DNA from: Gracilaria caudata
Lineage: Eukaryota; Rhodophyta; Florideophyceae; Gracilariales; Gracilariaceae
Direction: 5' to 3'
Assembly (NCBI GenBank): GCA_030374735.1
Contig: JASCIV010000322.1
Coordinates: 1 to 24,490, forward strand
Length of the DNA stretch: 24,490 bases
Shown: one piece after another, positions 1 through 9,064 of the stretch
Layout of the letters: every line of letters begins with the position of its first letter
How positions within the stretch are numbered: the first letter of the stretch is position 1
Made by a program: the position numbers and the translations under genes
Notes under the pieces: model-generated
What the model was told of the DNA's origin: nothing
The model's input: only the letters and a program-made list of their open reading frames with translations
The model's database searches: none

Positions 1-658
1 TGGTCTCCGGCTTACACCCGGCAAGTAGCACCTTCCAAGAGAGTGCTCTGTTCGCTCCGCTGCCCTAAGAGAGGGAGGTTTCGAACGCCTTTGTGGTCTT
101 TTCCCCGCAGGGGCATTGCACTACATAGACCACCATACGTGGACATCATTCCTGCCCTTCTCAGGTGCATCCCTAATAGTGCCAAATAACTAAAGAGAAC
201 CTCATATACTGAGGAAGTTACCGCCGAGCGGGTACCGATATTTTGAGAAACGGTTGAGCTTTTCGCCACACGGGTCGTTTTGCTCTACACCCAGGTCCGC
301 CAATTTCAACACTTGTTTCGGGATGATCCCGTGCCAACGATAACGCACGGGAAGCTACCCAGGTAGAACTTTCCGTCATTGACTCTTCATGCTCTACTCA
401 GTAACTCAACAATTTTTCTTAAATCTTCAAGGCATTCTCATTGCATTGAATTTTTCAGAAAAATTGCTTTCAATAGATTTTCGTTGCATACAGATGCAAT
501 GGAGACTCGATGACGCACGACCTATTCTAATGAAAAGCAACTGAAAACCGTATGAGATTCCAATTCAATTCGATTTAACGAGTTTTCCCTGAGCTATCCC
601 CGAGTTCGGTTAGATTGACGTAGAGCGACGCCCCGGGGAGAGCGATAACGTTGATCAT
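1..658. other. intergenic stretch, no supported gene
   Basis: The only frame of any length is a minus-strand run at 12-269 (85 codons) with no recognisable motif. The stretch from about 400 to 600 is AT-richer than its surroundings. I see no RNA gene, repeat or promoter here that I can defend. Confidence 0.5.
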
Positions 659-1246
659 TCACGGATGCAGACGGGTCTCCCGCCACCTTTGCGTCTCCGC
701 CTTCAGATTGAGGGACGACGAATTCCTAGTTAGGGGACGCATGCGGAAGGTCATGCCGTGAATGGGATAGAAGTATTCAAGCCCTCCTTCGCGACGCGCC
801 GAGCCGTAGAGGCGACCCGGTTCGAACACCAAGTCACCGAATTTTGTCCCATCGCCGTACATGACCTTCTCTACTTCCCACTCTGGTACCGGCTTCTGGC
901 CCTCTGACACATCACGGCCTTCCATAGCCTCTTTGAAGGACATGTCAGACTCGGAAAAAGCTTCTGGGTGAGTCTTTCTTATTCTCGTTAGGACCAAAAG
1001 AGGCCCTCGAAGAAGCGGGAGCGGAGTAGGGGATTGTTGAGCTGAAGGGTGATTTTCCACCACATTCCGTTCGGCACGCGGGCGAAGAGCACAACGAGGC
1101 TCCGCCTCCTTACGTTGACGTGACCCAGACCTATTGTTGGAGGGCCCGGCGTCATTGTGCTCGGGGAGAGAGGAACTGTGCGTATCCATCATCACGGCAG
1201 ATTCTAGTCCTATTGTGGCATCTGTACTGGCATCATGGCCTAGCAT
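659..1246 (-). CDS. hypothetical protein, 195 aa, weak
   Basis: ORF opening at an ATG (1246-1244), with an in-frame stop a few codons upstream, so this is the first possible Met. The N-terminal 60 residues are polar and low in hydrophobics. The C-terminal half is better ordered, with a segment beginning EWEVEKV followed by a mix of Gly, Phe and Tyr. The EWEVEKV start recalls the first strand of a chromodomain, as found at the end of some retrotransposon integrases, but the aromatic cage does not follow clearly. I see no signal peptide or membrane span. It could be a fragment of a mobile-element protein, a real small gene or a chance frame. Function unknown. Confidence 0.35.
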   Translation of the reverse strand: MLGHDASTDATIGLESAVMMDTHSSSLPEHNDAGPSNNRSGSRQRKEAEPRCALRPRAERNVVENHPSAQQSPTPLPLLRGPLLVLTRIRKTHPEAFSESDMSFKEAMEGRDVSEGQKPVPEWEVEKVMYGDGTKFGDLVFEPGRLYGSARREGGLEYFYPIHGMTFRMRPLTRNSSSLNLKAETQRWRETRLHP

Positions 1247-3030
1247 GTCACTTCTTCTTGGTGCCGTGTGTTACCGTGCAGCTAGACGAGCCTGCGTGGA
1301 ACGTCGAGATCCTGAGGTAGAGCGCTTCACTAACGCAAAATCACGTGCAAGACGGCTTAAGGGAGCGCTCATCCTTGCGGTCGAATTGTGGCGCCGCATG
1401 CGTTGGCGCAGACGCTTGAGATCCTCCGTATGAGTCACTCTCCTGGAAAAGTGATGCCCAGAATCCATGAGTAATTGTTACTGCAAAATCGCGGCCAAGA
1501 ACCAAGGAAGCAAAACCAACGTTCTCGACGCTCTGGTGCTGAACTCCAGCCTCTTTTGGCGCTGGATAGAACGTTAGGCGAATCACCGCAGTTGTCTCAG
1601 GGCCAGGCAAAGGTAGCGTGTGACGTAGATATGAACAAAAAGAACCCTGCCATCAGGTGCACGAGCGAGCACAAGAGCAGTTGAGGCCAGACGCGGTAGG
1701 CGCACGAGCGATGGCAGAAACAGTTGAGGCAAGGCACACCAGAAGCGCGAAAGCTTGTGGCCAGAGCGCCCTTATACGAGAAGGAAGCGGGGCAGAAAGG
1801 GCGCGACAAGGATTCCAGACAAAAATGCGCAGTAGGGCGCGGCGACGCAACGTGGCACTTAAGCAGGAAGGACGACGAATAGAAAGCAAGGCGAATGAGC
1901 GGCATCAAGGAAAAGCGTAGAATGTCATACGCTGAAGCGCAGTGAAGCGCTTTGGGACGGCAAAGGTCATCACCGGAGGGGCTGCGCTGACCGCTGTCGG
2001 TGTTGAAATCCAGCAGCGCGAGCGCTGGAATCAAAAAGTTTTTAGTGTCGGACTAGGGCCACGATGGCGCGGGCTGGGTGGAGGATTGTGGCGGCCACTT
2101 GTGGTACGCGCTAGACCAAACGTGGCTAGAAGCTCACTTAACCTTCCAAAAACTAAAATCTTAAGTATAGGACAATAGACTTAAGAAACAACTGTGATTG
2201 GATGCCACCAAATGTAATTGGCTGTCATTCTGTCATGCGGTGATTTTGCTGAAGTCTAATGTGGTAGACTAAAGCTCATATTATGCACAGTTTTGCGTAA
2301 CTGTACCAATCTCGCGTTTTTTCTAGCTGTCAAAAACTCGCCGGGCGACATTTAGCCAATGCTGAAAAATCACGAAAATCCAAATGCGCACGTAGACAGT
2401 CAGTCAACTACGACTTGCTGAAAATATTGCAATTCAACTTGTTCTCGCGATTTTATTGGCTACTTCTTAAGTCTAGTGAGCTAGACTTAGGAACTTTCAG
2501 TCCCCAAAGGGTTAAGCGCCCATCGTCGTCGCGAGTGCGACGACGGAGGGACGGAGGTAGTAAACAATCGTTCGACGGGAACGGGCTAGCTGGCCCCATT
2601 TTGCAGAAGGCAGCTTTTGGGATCCATGTGGTACGCTTGCTTCCCTCGACAAAATGTTTACGCATATCAATACTGGTCTCCCTAGTTTACACTTGGGAAA
2701 CGTGTAGTTCTTGTACACGTAAGATGACTAAATGACTACAACGAAGGTTACGATCAAGTTAGTAGAGATATTTTCTTTTTCTAAGGTAGTCAGTCATAGT
2801 TACGGCCCTGGCTGTGAGCGAGAGGAAGAGAGCACAAAGTTTGACCTGTGCAAGGGGTTTGAAGATTTGGAAGGTTTCCTGGTGAGACGTGGGGCTTTTC
2901 GTCTGTCAAAGCTCCATGAAGCGCGGCCCGACTCGAGAGAAAGACCGCGGATGTGGCCGCTCTACATCATGGCCAGAGCGTCACGCTCTGGCGGAGACAG
3001 ACCTGTCACTACCCATTTGTAGGGAATCTA
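1247..3030. other. intergenic stretch with short frames only
   Basis: Several frames of 60-145 codons occur on both strands (for example minus 1597-2034), but they overlap in conflicting frames, carry no family motif and look like chance openings. Around 2140-2500 the TAAGTCTAG/CTAGACTTA motif recurs in both orientations, including one perfect small inverted repeat (listed separately). No gene supported. Confidence 0.5.
2468..2489. repeat. small perfect inverted repeat
   Basis: Arms TAAGTCTAG (2468-2476) and CTAGACTTA (2481-2489) pair over 9 bp around a TGAG loop. Related AGTCTA or TAGACT words recur at about 2168 and 2250-2270, so this may be the edge of a small mobile element, although I could not find a matching long terminal inverted repeat. 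Confidence 0.5.
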
Positions 3031-3089
3031 CCTCGGTATCTACGATGGTGCAAAGTTACGAACTTGGTACCTTTGCGAAATTCCCGAGC

Positions 3090-3430
3090 CGCGGCAGGAC
3101 ACCGCACGCAACCAGCAACGGCGCGCACCTGCCGCTCGCACAACGCGCGTCCACCGCGCGTGCGCCAAGTGTGCACCGAGCACCGTGGCGTGCCAATCGG
3201 CGCACGAGGCGCTGCGCAGAGCGCCGCTCGCAGCGCTGTGCGACGCGCGTGCCGCGAGTGTGTGGCAGGCGCATCGCCTCGATCGCACTGCGCCACGAAC
3301 AGCCGCCATCGCATTGGCCCCTTGTTGTCTGAGCACGCACGGCGCACGCCACTGCCAAACGCGAGGGTCGCATCGCGAAGCTACTTGATTGCGGCGATCT
3401 CTGTGAGGACGGTCCACGTTCGGTAAGACT
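3090..3430 (+). promoter_or_regulatory. CpG-rich promoter-like island before the desaturase
   Basis: A strongly GC- and CpG-rich block ends about 80 bases before the desaturase ATG. It carries repeated GCGCGTGC words, including ACGCGCGTGCC at 3243-3253 and CCGCGCGTGC near 3153, and a GCCAATCGG CCAAT-type box near 3191. The same ACGCGCGTGCC word and a CCAAT occur in the GC-rich block upstream of the membrane-protein gene at 20.7 kb. No TATA box is visible. The promoter role is inferred from position and composition. The many open frames across the block (3009-3510, both strands) are what GC-rich DNA gives by chance. Confidence 0.5.
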
Positions 3431-3508
3431 GCTTGTCGGGCGCGTTTTACCCTCGCGCTTGAGCTTGTTGTTGTGAGATTAGGCGTGCTTGTGTGTTGTT
3501 TTGGGGTC

Positions 3509-4726
3509 ATGGTGGCTTCTGCTCAGCAGTATCGTCGCGATAACTATCCTACGGCGCCAGTTCCTCCGCATGAGCTCACCATTCGGAAGATCAGGGCCGC
3601 CGTGCCCGCGCATTGTTTCGAACGTTCTCTGATCACTTCTCTCAAGCATTTGGCGCTGGATTTGATCATGATCTCTGCGTTGGGTTTGCTCATTCATTAC
3701 ATCGATACCAACGCGCCTGAGAAGGGTGTGTTGCGCACTCTTGTCACGCTCATTGCGTGGCCTACGTACTGGTGGTGGCAGGGTGCCGTCATGACCGGTG
3801 TGTGGGTGCTGGCACATGAATGCGGGCATCAAGCTTTCTCGCCGTACAAGCGTGTCAATGATGCGATTGGACTTGTTCTGCATAGTTCGTTGCTCGTGCC
3901 GTATCACTCGTGGCGAATTACTCACAGTCAGCATCATAAGAGCACCAATCACACAGAGAATGATCAGGTGTTTGTGCCGTCTACTCGTGAGCAGTACAAC
4001 GAAACGAGGGGGATTACCATGAGTGAAGATGGAGAACGTCATTACAAGAGTGCTGTTATCGAGGCCTTGGAAGAGACTCCCGTGGGTGATCTTTTCGGCA
4101 TTTTCCAGATGTTCACCTTCGGATGGTGGGCTTACCTCGCCGCCAATATTTCCGGACAGCGATATGGCAAGGGCGCCAACCATTTCAACCCCAAAGCCAT
4201 CATGTTTGCCAAGAGAGAGTATTGGAATATTATCATCTCTGATGTCGGGCTTGGTTTTGCTTTCGCCGCGCTCTTCTATTCCGTGTATCGCTTTGGTGCC
4301 ATTGCCGTTCTCAAGTACTACTTCATTCCTTACATGATTGTTAACATGTGGCTCGTGCTCATCACTTACTTACAACACTCTGATCCGGCCATTCCGCACT
4401 ACACTCCCAAGGCGTTTACCTTTGTGCGCGGAGCGTTGTGCTCCGTTGATCGCGATTACGGCATCTATAACATTTTGCACCATCATATCGGAGATACACA
4501 TGTTGTCCATCATCTTTTCTCACAAATGCCTTTCTATCATGCCAAGGAAGCAACTGAAGCCGTGAAACAAGTGTTAGGAGAGTACTACTACAAAGACACA
4601 ACCTCTGTTTTCCAGGCTGTCAGACGCTCATGGGCATACTGCAAGTTTGTTGACTCAGAAGACGGTGATATCATGTTCTATCGTAACTATAAGATGGAAA
4701 AGCTGGCTAACCAGAAGCTCATATGA
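3509..4726 (+). CDS. FAD2-type delta-12 (omega-6) fatty acid desaturase
   Basis: Integral ER-membrane di-iron desaturase. The family inserts a cis double bond at delta-12 of oleoyl chains to give linoleoyl lipid, using electrons from cytochrome b5. The 405-residue protein has all three histidine boxes: HECGH at 103-107, HSQHH at 139-143 and HVVHH at 331-335. The family signature AVPAHCFERS is at 31-40 and TYLQHSDPAIPHY is at about 287-299. Hydrophobic segments lie near 46-65, 80-101, 247-265 and 268-288, giving the usual four-span arrangement. The length is normal for the family, with no intron, frameshift or missing ligand. The frame is open further upstream to a GTG at 3473. I chose the ATG at 3509 (GTCATGG context, first Met). 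The C-terminus (LANQKLI) lacks the aromatic ER-retrieval motif of plant FAD2. Delta-12 rather than omega-3 specificity is inferred from the QHSDPAIPHY region and is not certain. Confidence 0.93.
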   Translation: MVASAQQYRRDNYPTAPVPPHELTIRKIRAAVPAHCFERSLITSLKHLALDLIMISALGLLIHYIDTNAPEKGVLRTLVTLIAWPTYWWWQGAVMTGVWVLAHECGHQAFSPYKRVNDAIGLVLHSSLLVPYHSWRITHSQHHKSTNHTENDQVFVPSTREQYNETRGITMSEDGERHYKSAVIEALEETPVGDLFGIFQMFTFGWWAYLAANISGQRYGKGANHFNPKAIMFAKREYWNIIISDVGLGFAFAALFYSVYRFGAIAVLKYYFIPYMIVNMWLVLITYLQHSDPAIPHYTPKAFTFVRGALCSVDRDYGIYNILHHHIGDTHVVHHLFSQMPFYHAKEATEAVKQVLGEYYYKDTTSVFQAVRRSWAYCKFVDSEDGDIMFYRNYKMEKLANQKLI

Positions 4727-5295
4727 GCATTTTCCACACCTGCATGTTTGGCGAATCGAGAGCAGCGTTTTGGGTTGCTGCGCGCTGTCTTAGCGTTTGT
4801 CAGAGCTGCGTGTTTGGTGATTGTTGTCTGTTCGCTTGGGCGCTCTGCAGTGCTGATTATTTCCATTCACAAATCTTTGGAAGTTTTGTCTCTTCCCTTT
4901 CACGCCAGAGACGAGTTTAGGTTACTTTGTAAAACAAGGGCAATGATGCCGACCCTTTCTTTCGGCATCGAAGCGCTCCAAGAGCCAATGGACGCATGCA
5001 CAGCAAACGATATTCTTTTCGCGCAACTTCTAGGTCTCGTATGAATAAGTCATTGGTCTACTAAGGTTCAGTCCTTCCTAAGCCTAACGTTTACAAGTCA
5101 CGTCCAGCGACGATGAGCACTGCTAGACTTCAAACCTAGATCTGACGGCAATGAAGATGTGCGGTTGCAAGCTGTAACGGCGGGGGGCAGGGAATGCTCC
5201 ATTCCAATCAGCTGCTGTGTCTGCAGCGCACAAACTGTGTGCAGCTTCACTTACGGGCAGTTTCCAGTGACGAATATACAAGGGTATATAGATGT
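4727..5295. other. region between convergent desaturase and LPMO genes
   Basis: The two flanking genes point at each other, so this holds both 3' ends. No AATAAA is obvious for either. Short frames at 4723-5044 have no motif. A partly palindromic stretch lies near 5210-5243 (CTGCAGCGCAC...GTGTGCAG). Confidence 0.5.
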
Positions 5296-6503
5296 CTATC
5301 GATTTGCTCCTACTCCACAATTTGCCTTTTGGACCCTGGGTGTAGAGCATGTTTTCCAACCACTGAAGAATATACAGATCTGACAACATTTCTGAACACA
5401 GGACCAAGGTTGAGAATAAGCTTCTACATAAGGACGACATCCAGCTCCCGCAGTTTGTGCAATCCCGGCATCACAGCTTTTATGTAGCTCGATACAGCGA
5501 CAGGCAGCGTAAGAATTCCAGTCGTAGTTGTTCACTACTTCGAGTGAAGAACCCCTTCCAGGGGATGGTGACGGTGAAGGTGAAACACTTGCGAACAGCG
5601 CTGGATTCAGCGCCTTGGGATATGAATTCCCCTTGAATGCACGAGGTTTCTGAAACCAGCCTGGAACATAGCAGGGCTCTCTGGTGCATACACCAGGGGA
5701 GTCATTCGCTGCCAGACACCCTTGCTGATTGTACTGAGAGATGTCGTTGACAAAAGCTGGACTATAAGAATGCTCCAGTGTGTATCCTCCTTCGATCCGA
5801 ACATACGCACACGACCATTGATCGCCGTAATAGCCCAGAGGGTTTGGTTGCGGAGGTTGAGGCCAGTTACCACGAACAGGTACGCTACTGATTCCCCCGA
5901 ACCATACCCAACCGAGCACATAATCTCCATCAGGAATGACCCTTGGAATGGTCGTATTCACGACATAATACCCACGAGGAAACTGATGCTCTTCCCCATC
6001 ATTTCCAACGTACGAGTAACCAAAAGGATCCGATTGGAGCTCATCCGGAGCCGCTGCTTTCGGATGCGCACCCCAGCAACTGTAATGAAATGCATTCCGC
6101 TCGTGTGCTGCCTTGTCCATCATACTTCCAAGGGGAACAATAGTCAGTCGCACGAAACCACCAGGGCCATGATTATTGCGAGTATACTTCACGGTGATAT
6201 GCTGTCCCCGGTAATACCTTGCTGAAGGATTCGAGGGCGAATTGAAATTCGCGTATCCGCCCTGAATAGCGCGGAGATCACATGGGCCATAGCATTCATC
6301 GATACCAGACTTGGCCTCACCCCCAACCCGACAATCCTACAATGGATATGGAAAAAGCCGAAGGTTAGAGATCTCAACTGTGGAGCTCAAAAGCTTATGT
6401 GCCTTACCCGTGGTGATATACTCTGTGGCTCTGTCATAACAGAATGAGCTAGAGCATTAGTGACGATGAGAGACACGATTGCCCAAAAAGGATACCCTGC
6501 CAT
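5296..6503 (-). CDS. secreted LPMO-like copper oxidase, two exons
   Basis: Exon 1 is 6503-6408 and exon 2 is 6336-5296, joined in phase 0 across a 71-nt intron, giving 378 aa. Exon 1 encodes a signal peptide (MAGYPFWAIVSLIVTNALA) with a cleavage site after ALA that leaves His20 as the mature N-terminus (HSVMTEP). LPMOs coordinate copper with an N-terminal His and a second His. Here the second is very likely His88 in NNHGPGGF. The domain continues with FHYSCWGA (115-122) and a closing WSCAYVRIEGG (206-216), whose Tyr210 may be the axial residue. Conserved-looking Cys pairs are 34/47/51 and 119/208. After it come a spacer, a PSPSPSPSP linker (about 284-291) and a C-terminal domain with ten Cys in about 70 residues. 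The ATG chosen is the first after an in-frame TAA. The role would be oxidative cleavage of a structural polysaccharide outside the cell, but substrate and AA family cannot be assigned from sequence alone. The fold call is strong; activity is inferred. Confidence 0.82.
6337..6407 (-). other. spliceosomal intron of the LPMO-like gene
   Basis: It reads CGG|GTAAGGCAC at the 5' site and CCATATCCATTGTAG|GAT at the 3' site on the minus strand. A TCTAACC branch-point-like word lies near the middle and a pyrimidine-rich stretch precedes the acceptor. Splicing is phase 0 (after CGG, Arg32). Without it the exon 2 frame has no ATG near the domain start and lacks the N-terminal His, so the intron is strongly supported by the protein. 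Confidence 0.8.
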
Positions 6504-7331
6504 TGGAAGATTGATACTGATGTTCCTTGGAATGATGTTCTCGGAAAGAGACTGTTAGATATTCGAGAACCTGGCCCTTTGAAGCCCATGCTTCGAGCAA
6601 TGCGGGCATGCTGAAAGCGCTTCATCCTGAAATAGCAATTGCCCAGAAGATGAAAACTCCTTTCGCGGAGTGAAGGTGATAATGACAAACAGGCTGACAT
6701 GCTTTTGAATTTGCATGCTTACATGAAGATCTCCATCAGCCACGTCATTTTGTGCAACTAGTTAAGGGCCAGGAGGAGGACTGATCTCTATGACGCATGT
6801 GTTGGTTTGTATACACAAAGCAAGTGCCCATTGCGACGTTATCGGTGGCTCATACTGGTTCAACATAACGTTATCGCCTTCATGTTGGTACGTAAAGGAT
6901 TGTTAAAGTAAAAAGCCATAAAGATGAAAAAAGGACTTCGGTATACCGTCCCCTGGAGCATTCACCACAGCGAGACGATTGGGCTGACTGAGGTCACGGG
7001 TGTGCCGCGGGATACGTCATACGTCCTGCATGAATGTTCCTTGACAGACGTATCAGCAAGTAACGTTAATTGGTGTCCGAACAATCCTACGTGGTATCTA
7101 TAGCAGAATGCTCTGAAGTTCTCCGAAGAACTATGGAGTACGACGGTACTTCAGCCTTCCCATTGCGTTGAAACTTACCCGTTCAAGGGTATACGCGTGC
7201 CCTACAGTACAAGGGTAGAACGCTAGTCTGCAAGACAAGTCTTTACGTGGCTTACTGTGAAATTCAAAATAGCTCTTCGATTGACGATTCACAGTGTGAA
7301 TCCTCAATCGAAGAGCTATTTTGATCATCGA
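6504..7331. other. intergenic stretch upstream of the LPMO-like gene
   Basis: It should contain the LPMO promoter, but I see no clear TATA box. A 59-codon plus-strand frame at 6924-7103 (ATG AAA AAA GGA ...) looks fairly protein-like but has no family motif and is too short to support. It also contains the 61-bp palindrome listed separately. Confidence 0.45.
7264..7324. repeat. 61-bp near-perfect palindrome
   Basis: Arms 7264-7293 and 7295-7324 around a single central G at 7294. Twenty-nine of 30 positions pair; the only mismatch is C7285 against C7303. The core includes AGCTCTTCGATTGA and its complement TCAATCGAAGAGCT. It lies 8 bases beyond the stop codon of the candidate minus-strand exons at 7332-7534. 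It could be a fold-back element, a hairpin in a 3' UTR, a small-RNA precursor, or an assembly or amplification fold-back. The sequence alone does not choose. Confidence 0.9.
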
Positions 7332-7534
7332 CTATAAGCCGCCTTTGGCCCAGTATCTCACTCGGACTCGGATCCAATACTTGCCCGTCTTTTCAGATTT
7401 TAAGAACCCAGAGGGATACATATCTACGAACTTACCGCAATGTGAGCTGCCGAGGCTAAGTTCACAGTATCTAATCCGAGACGACAGACTGCATTGCTAA
7501 CGTTAACCTTCCATCCGCTTGGCAGAGAATCAAA
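7332..7534 (-). CDS. candidate last two exons of an unknown protein
   Basis: Two protein-like blocks can be joined in phase 0. Exon a, 7534-7436, follows a CTCCGCAG acceptor and encodes 33 residues (includes SGWKVNVSNAVCRLG and ending SAAHIA). A 47-nt intron follows (GTAAGT ... TCTGAAAAG, 7435-7389). Exon b, 7388-7332, encodes TGKYWIRVRVRYWAKGGL and then TAG. Alternating hydrophobic residues suggest beta strands. I could not trace the upstream exons. The fact that both junctions preserve frame is the support; no family is recognised. It may be the 3' end of a decayed or extracellular protein gene. Confidence 0.3.
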
Positions 7535-8658
7535 CTGCGGAGTACTTCATCATGTAAGGCTCAATAATTATTCCAAGTCCCATCTTCGCTGATGTCAGGC
7601 AGATAACCTTGTTCTTGCTCGGATATACATCCCTTTGGTAGTAAAGATATCATAACGTAACAAACTCAGTACACGTGCAGACAACCCCCAGAAGCGCTCA
7701 ATAGTTCCTAGCTCACTCAGGTAAAAAAAAAGGTCATGTAGGCAAGACCAATGTGTGGATATCAATAAAAGTGAAGATTGTCCTGAGACGCGCAATGAGC
7801 GATGCTGATGAATTGTACTATCATCGTTCTACCACTTTCGAGTATTTCGTCCAATCTTCATGGAAACTGTGATGCTGCAAATCCCGAGAGGCTTTGCCAG
7901 TGTGCGATGATAATGACTCGCTCTATTCTACGAGTCACAAGTGTTTCTCGACATACATTAAGAAAAGATATGAGATTCATGTGCAGATAACCAGGCGGAG
8001 TGCCGGAGTTGCTCAGTTGTTTTCTATGTACATTACCCTTGTATCGCGTTACAGGATACAACGAAAGAGTGATTTTCTTCGTTGGAATTGTTTGTTGGCA
8101 CGCGAGACAGTTTCCGCAGTCCGTCTTTTCGAGAACGTTTGTTGAACAACCAGGTAAGTGATAACCGTTGTGCAGACAATGTGTATTGCACCCAGTAAAG
8201 TTTATGGACCATAATGAACCTTCAAGGCCTTCTGGCTGCCGGCCATCCCAATGCTCCCTTCAATCTCCACACACTTGTGTTAACGTTTACTTCCAACAAC
8301 TTTCGATTACTTGCAGTAGACTCCGAGGAAGCCGTTCAGCCATGAAAGTCATACACAATTGACAGAGCGATACGGATACCGAGGAGTAAATTCTTCTTTT
8401 CGAATAGGTTGTGTTTCAAAAGAGATACTACAGTGACCTCTACGTCGGAGTTTCTGTTACCGCCGTAACAAAATACGAAGACGATGCTGAACCATTTGCA
8501 CTCAGAATATTACCCTATCATGCATTCCAGCTCAGACATGCTTGAGTCGTTACTGGGGTTTGGGTGCGGGAAGAAAGCCAGATAAATTCGAAATGAAACG
8601 CTTGAGGAAGGCGAGTAGAATACAAGAGCAAATTGCATAGTGTTGTCTACAATCGACC
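7535..8658. other. intergenic stretch, no clear gene
   Basis: There are short frames in both strands. A plus-strand run at about 7995-8152 ends in CCAG|GTAAGT, and an acceptor-like CTTGCAG lies at about 8317. Joining them stays open for nine codons before a stop, which is suggestive only. An A9 tract is at 7723-7732. Confidence 0.4.
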
Positions 8659-8973
8659 TTGTTGGATGAGAGCTTGCACATGCGATCCACTTCTCGTGGT
8701 GTGCCTAACTTCCCTTCTGGAAAGCGATACGGATTCACATTCGGTTCTCCACAGGAGGCCAGCACTTTAGCCTCCCATGGTACACATGTGTTGAAGAGGA
8801 AGCTCATTTGTAATGGCCGTACGGGTATGTTGAATGATGTAGAGCATTATATCTTGCGATGTCCGAAACGTATATACACAAGACGACTCCTTCGTCAACC
8901 CCTTCGTGACCGTCAAGGTCTTGTTGTCGCTGATATGTTGGAAAATGGCTGGGAAAAGTGTTGGCCTTCCTAG
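8659..8973 (+). pseudogene. possible retrotransposon remnant (LINE-like Cys-His end)
   Basis: A 104-codon frame whose second half holds Cys ... VEHYILRCP ... R. This resembles the C-terminal Cys-x-His-Cys motif that follows the reverse transcriptase in many non-LTR elements (usually ETxEHxLxxCP). No reverse transcriptase core is present in any frame upstream. The opening Met-Leu-Asp context is unremarkable. If real it is a short 5'-truncated fragment; it may equally be chance. Confidence 0.22.
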
Positions 8974-9035
8974 CAAGAGAACGTTTCTTTCAACAGAAAC
9001 GCTCTATGTTTAACTCTAATTAAGCTAGGTGTGCC

Positions 9036-9043
9036 TATAAAAG
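9036..9043 (+). promoter_or_regulatory. TATA box (TATAAAAG)
   Basis: A canonical TATAAAAG lies 22 bases before an ATG at 9065. Initiation about 30 bases downstream would fall at or just beyond that ATG, so it may serve a transcript that uses a later Met. It is preceded by a small inverted repeat (CGTTTCT...AGAAACG, about 8983-9003). Confidence 0.35.
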
Positions 9044-9064
9044 AGACGGGGAGAGCTTAGGCCG

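Noticed and set aside
12..269. Minus-strand frame of 85 codons at the left edge
   Set aside because: No motif, unexceptional length, and no promoter or splice support.
810..835. GGTTCGAAC resembling a tRNA T-loop (also at 15078, 15335, 17525)
   Set aside because: No acceptor, D or anticodon arms can be drawn around any of them.
3009..3510. Open frames of 105-157 codons on both strands upstream of the desaturase
   Set aside because: Five frames overlap in a block of extreme GC and CpG content where stops are rare. They have no motif and Arg/Ala-rich composition. Read as promoter DNA.
3479..4183. Minus-strand frame of 234 codons
   Set aside because: Antisense shadow of the desaturase coding sequence.
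5722..6225. Plus-strand frame of 167 codons
   Set aside because: Antisense shadow of the LPMO second exon.
6924..7103. 59-codon plus-strand frame starting MKKGLRYTV
   Set aside because: Reasonable composition but too short, with no family, splice or promoter support.
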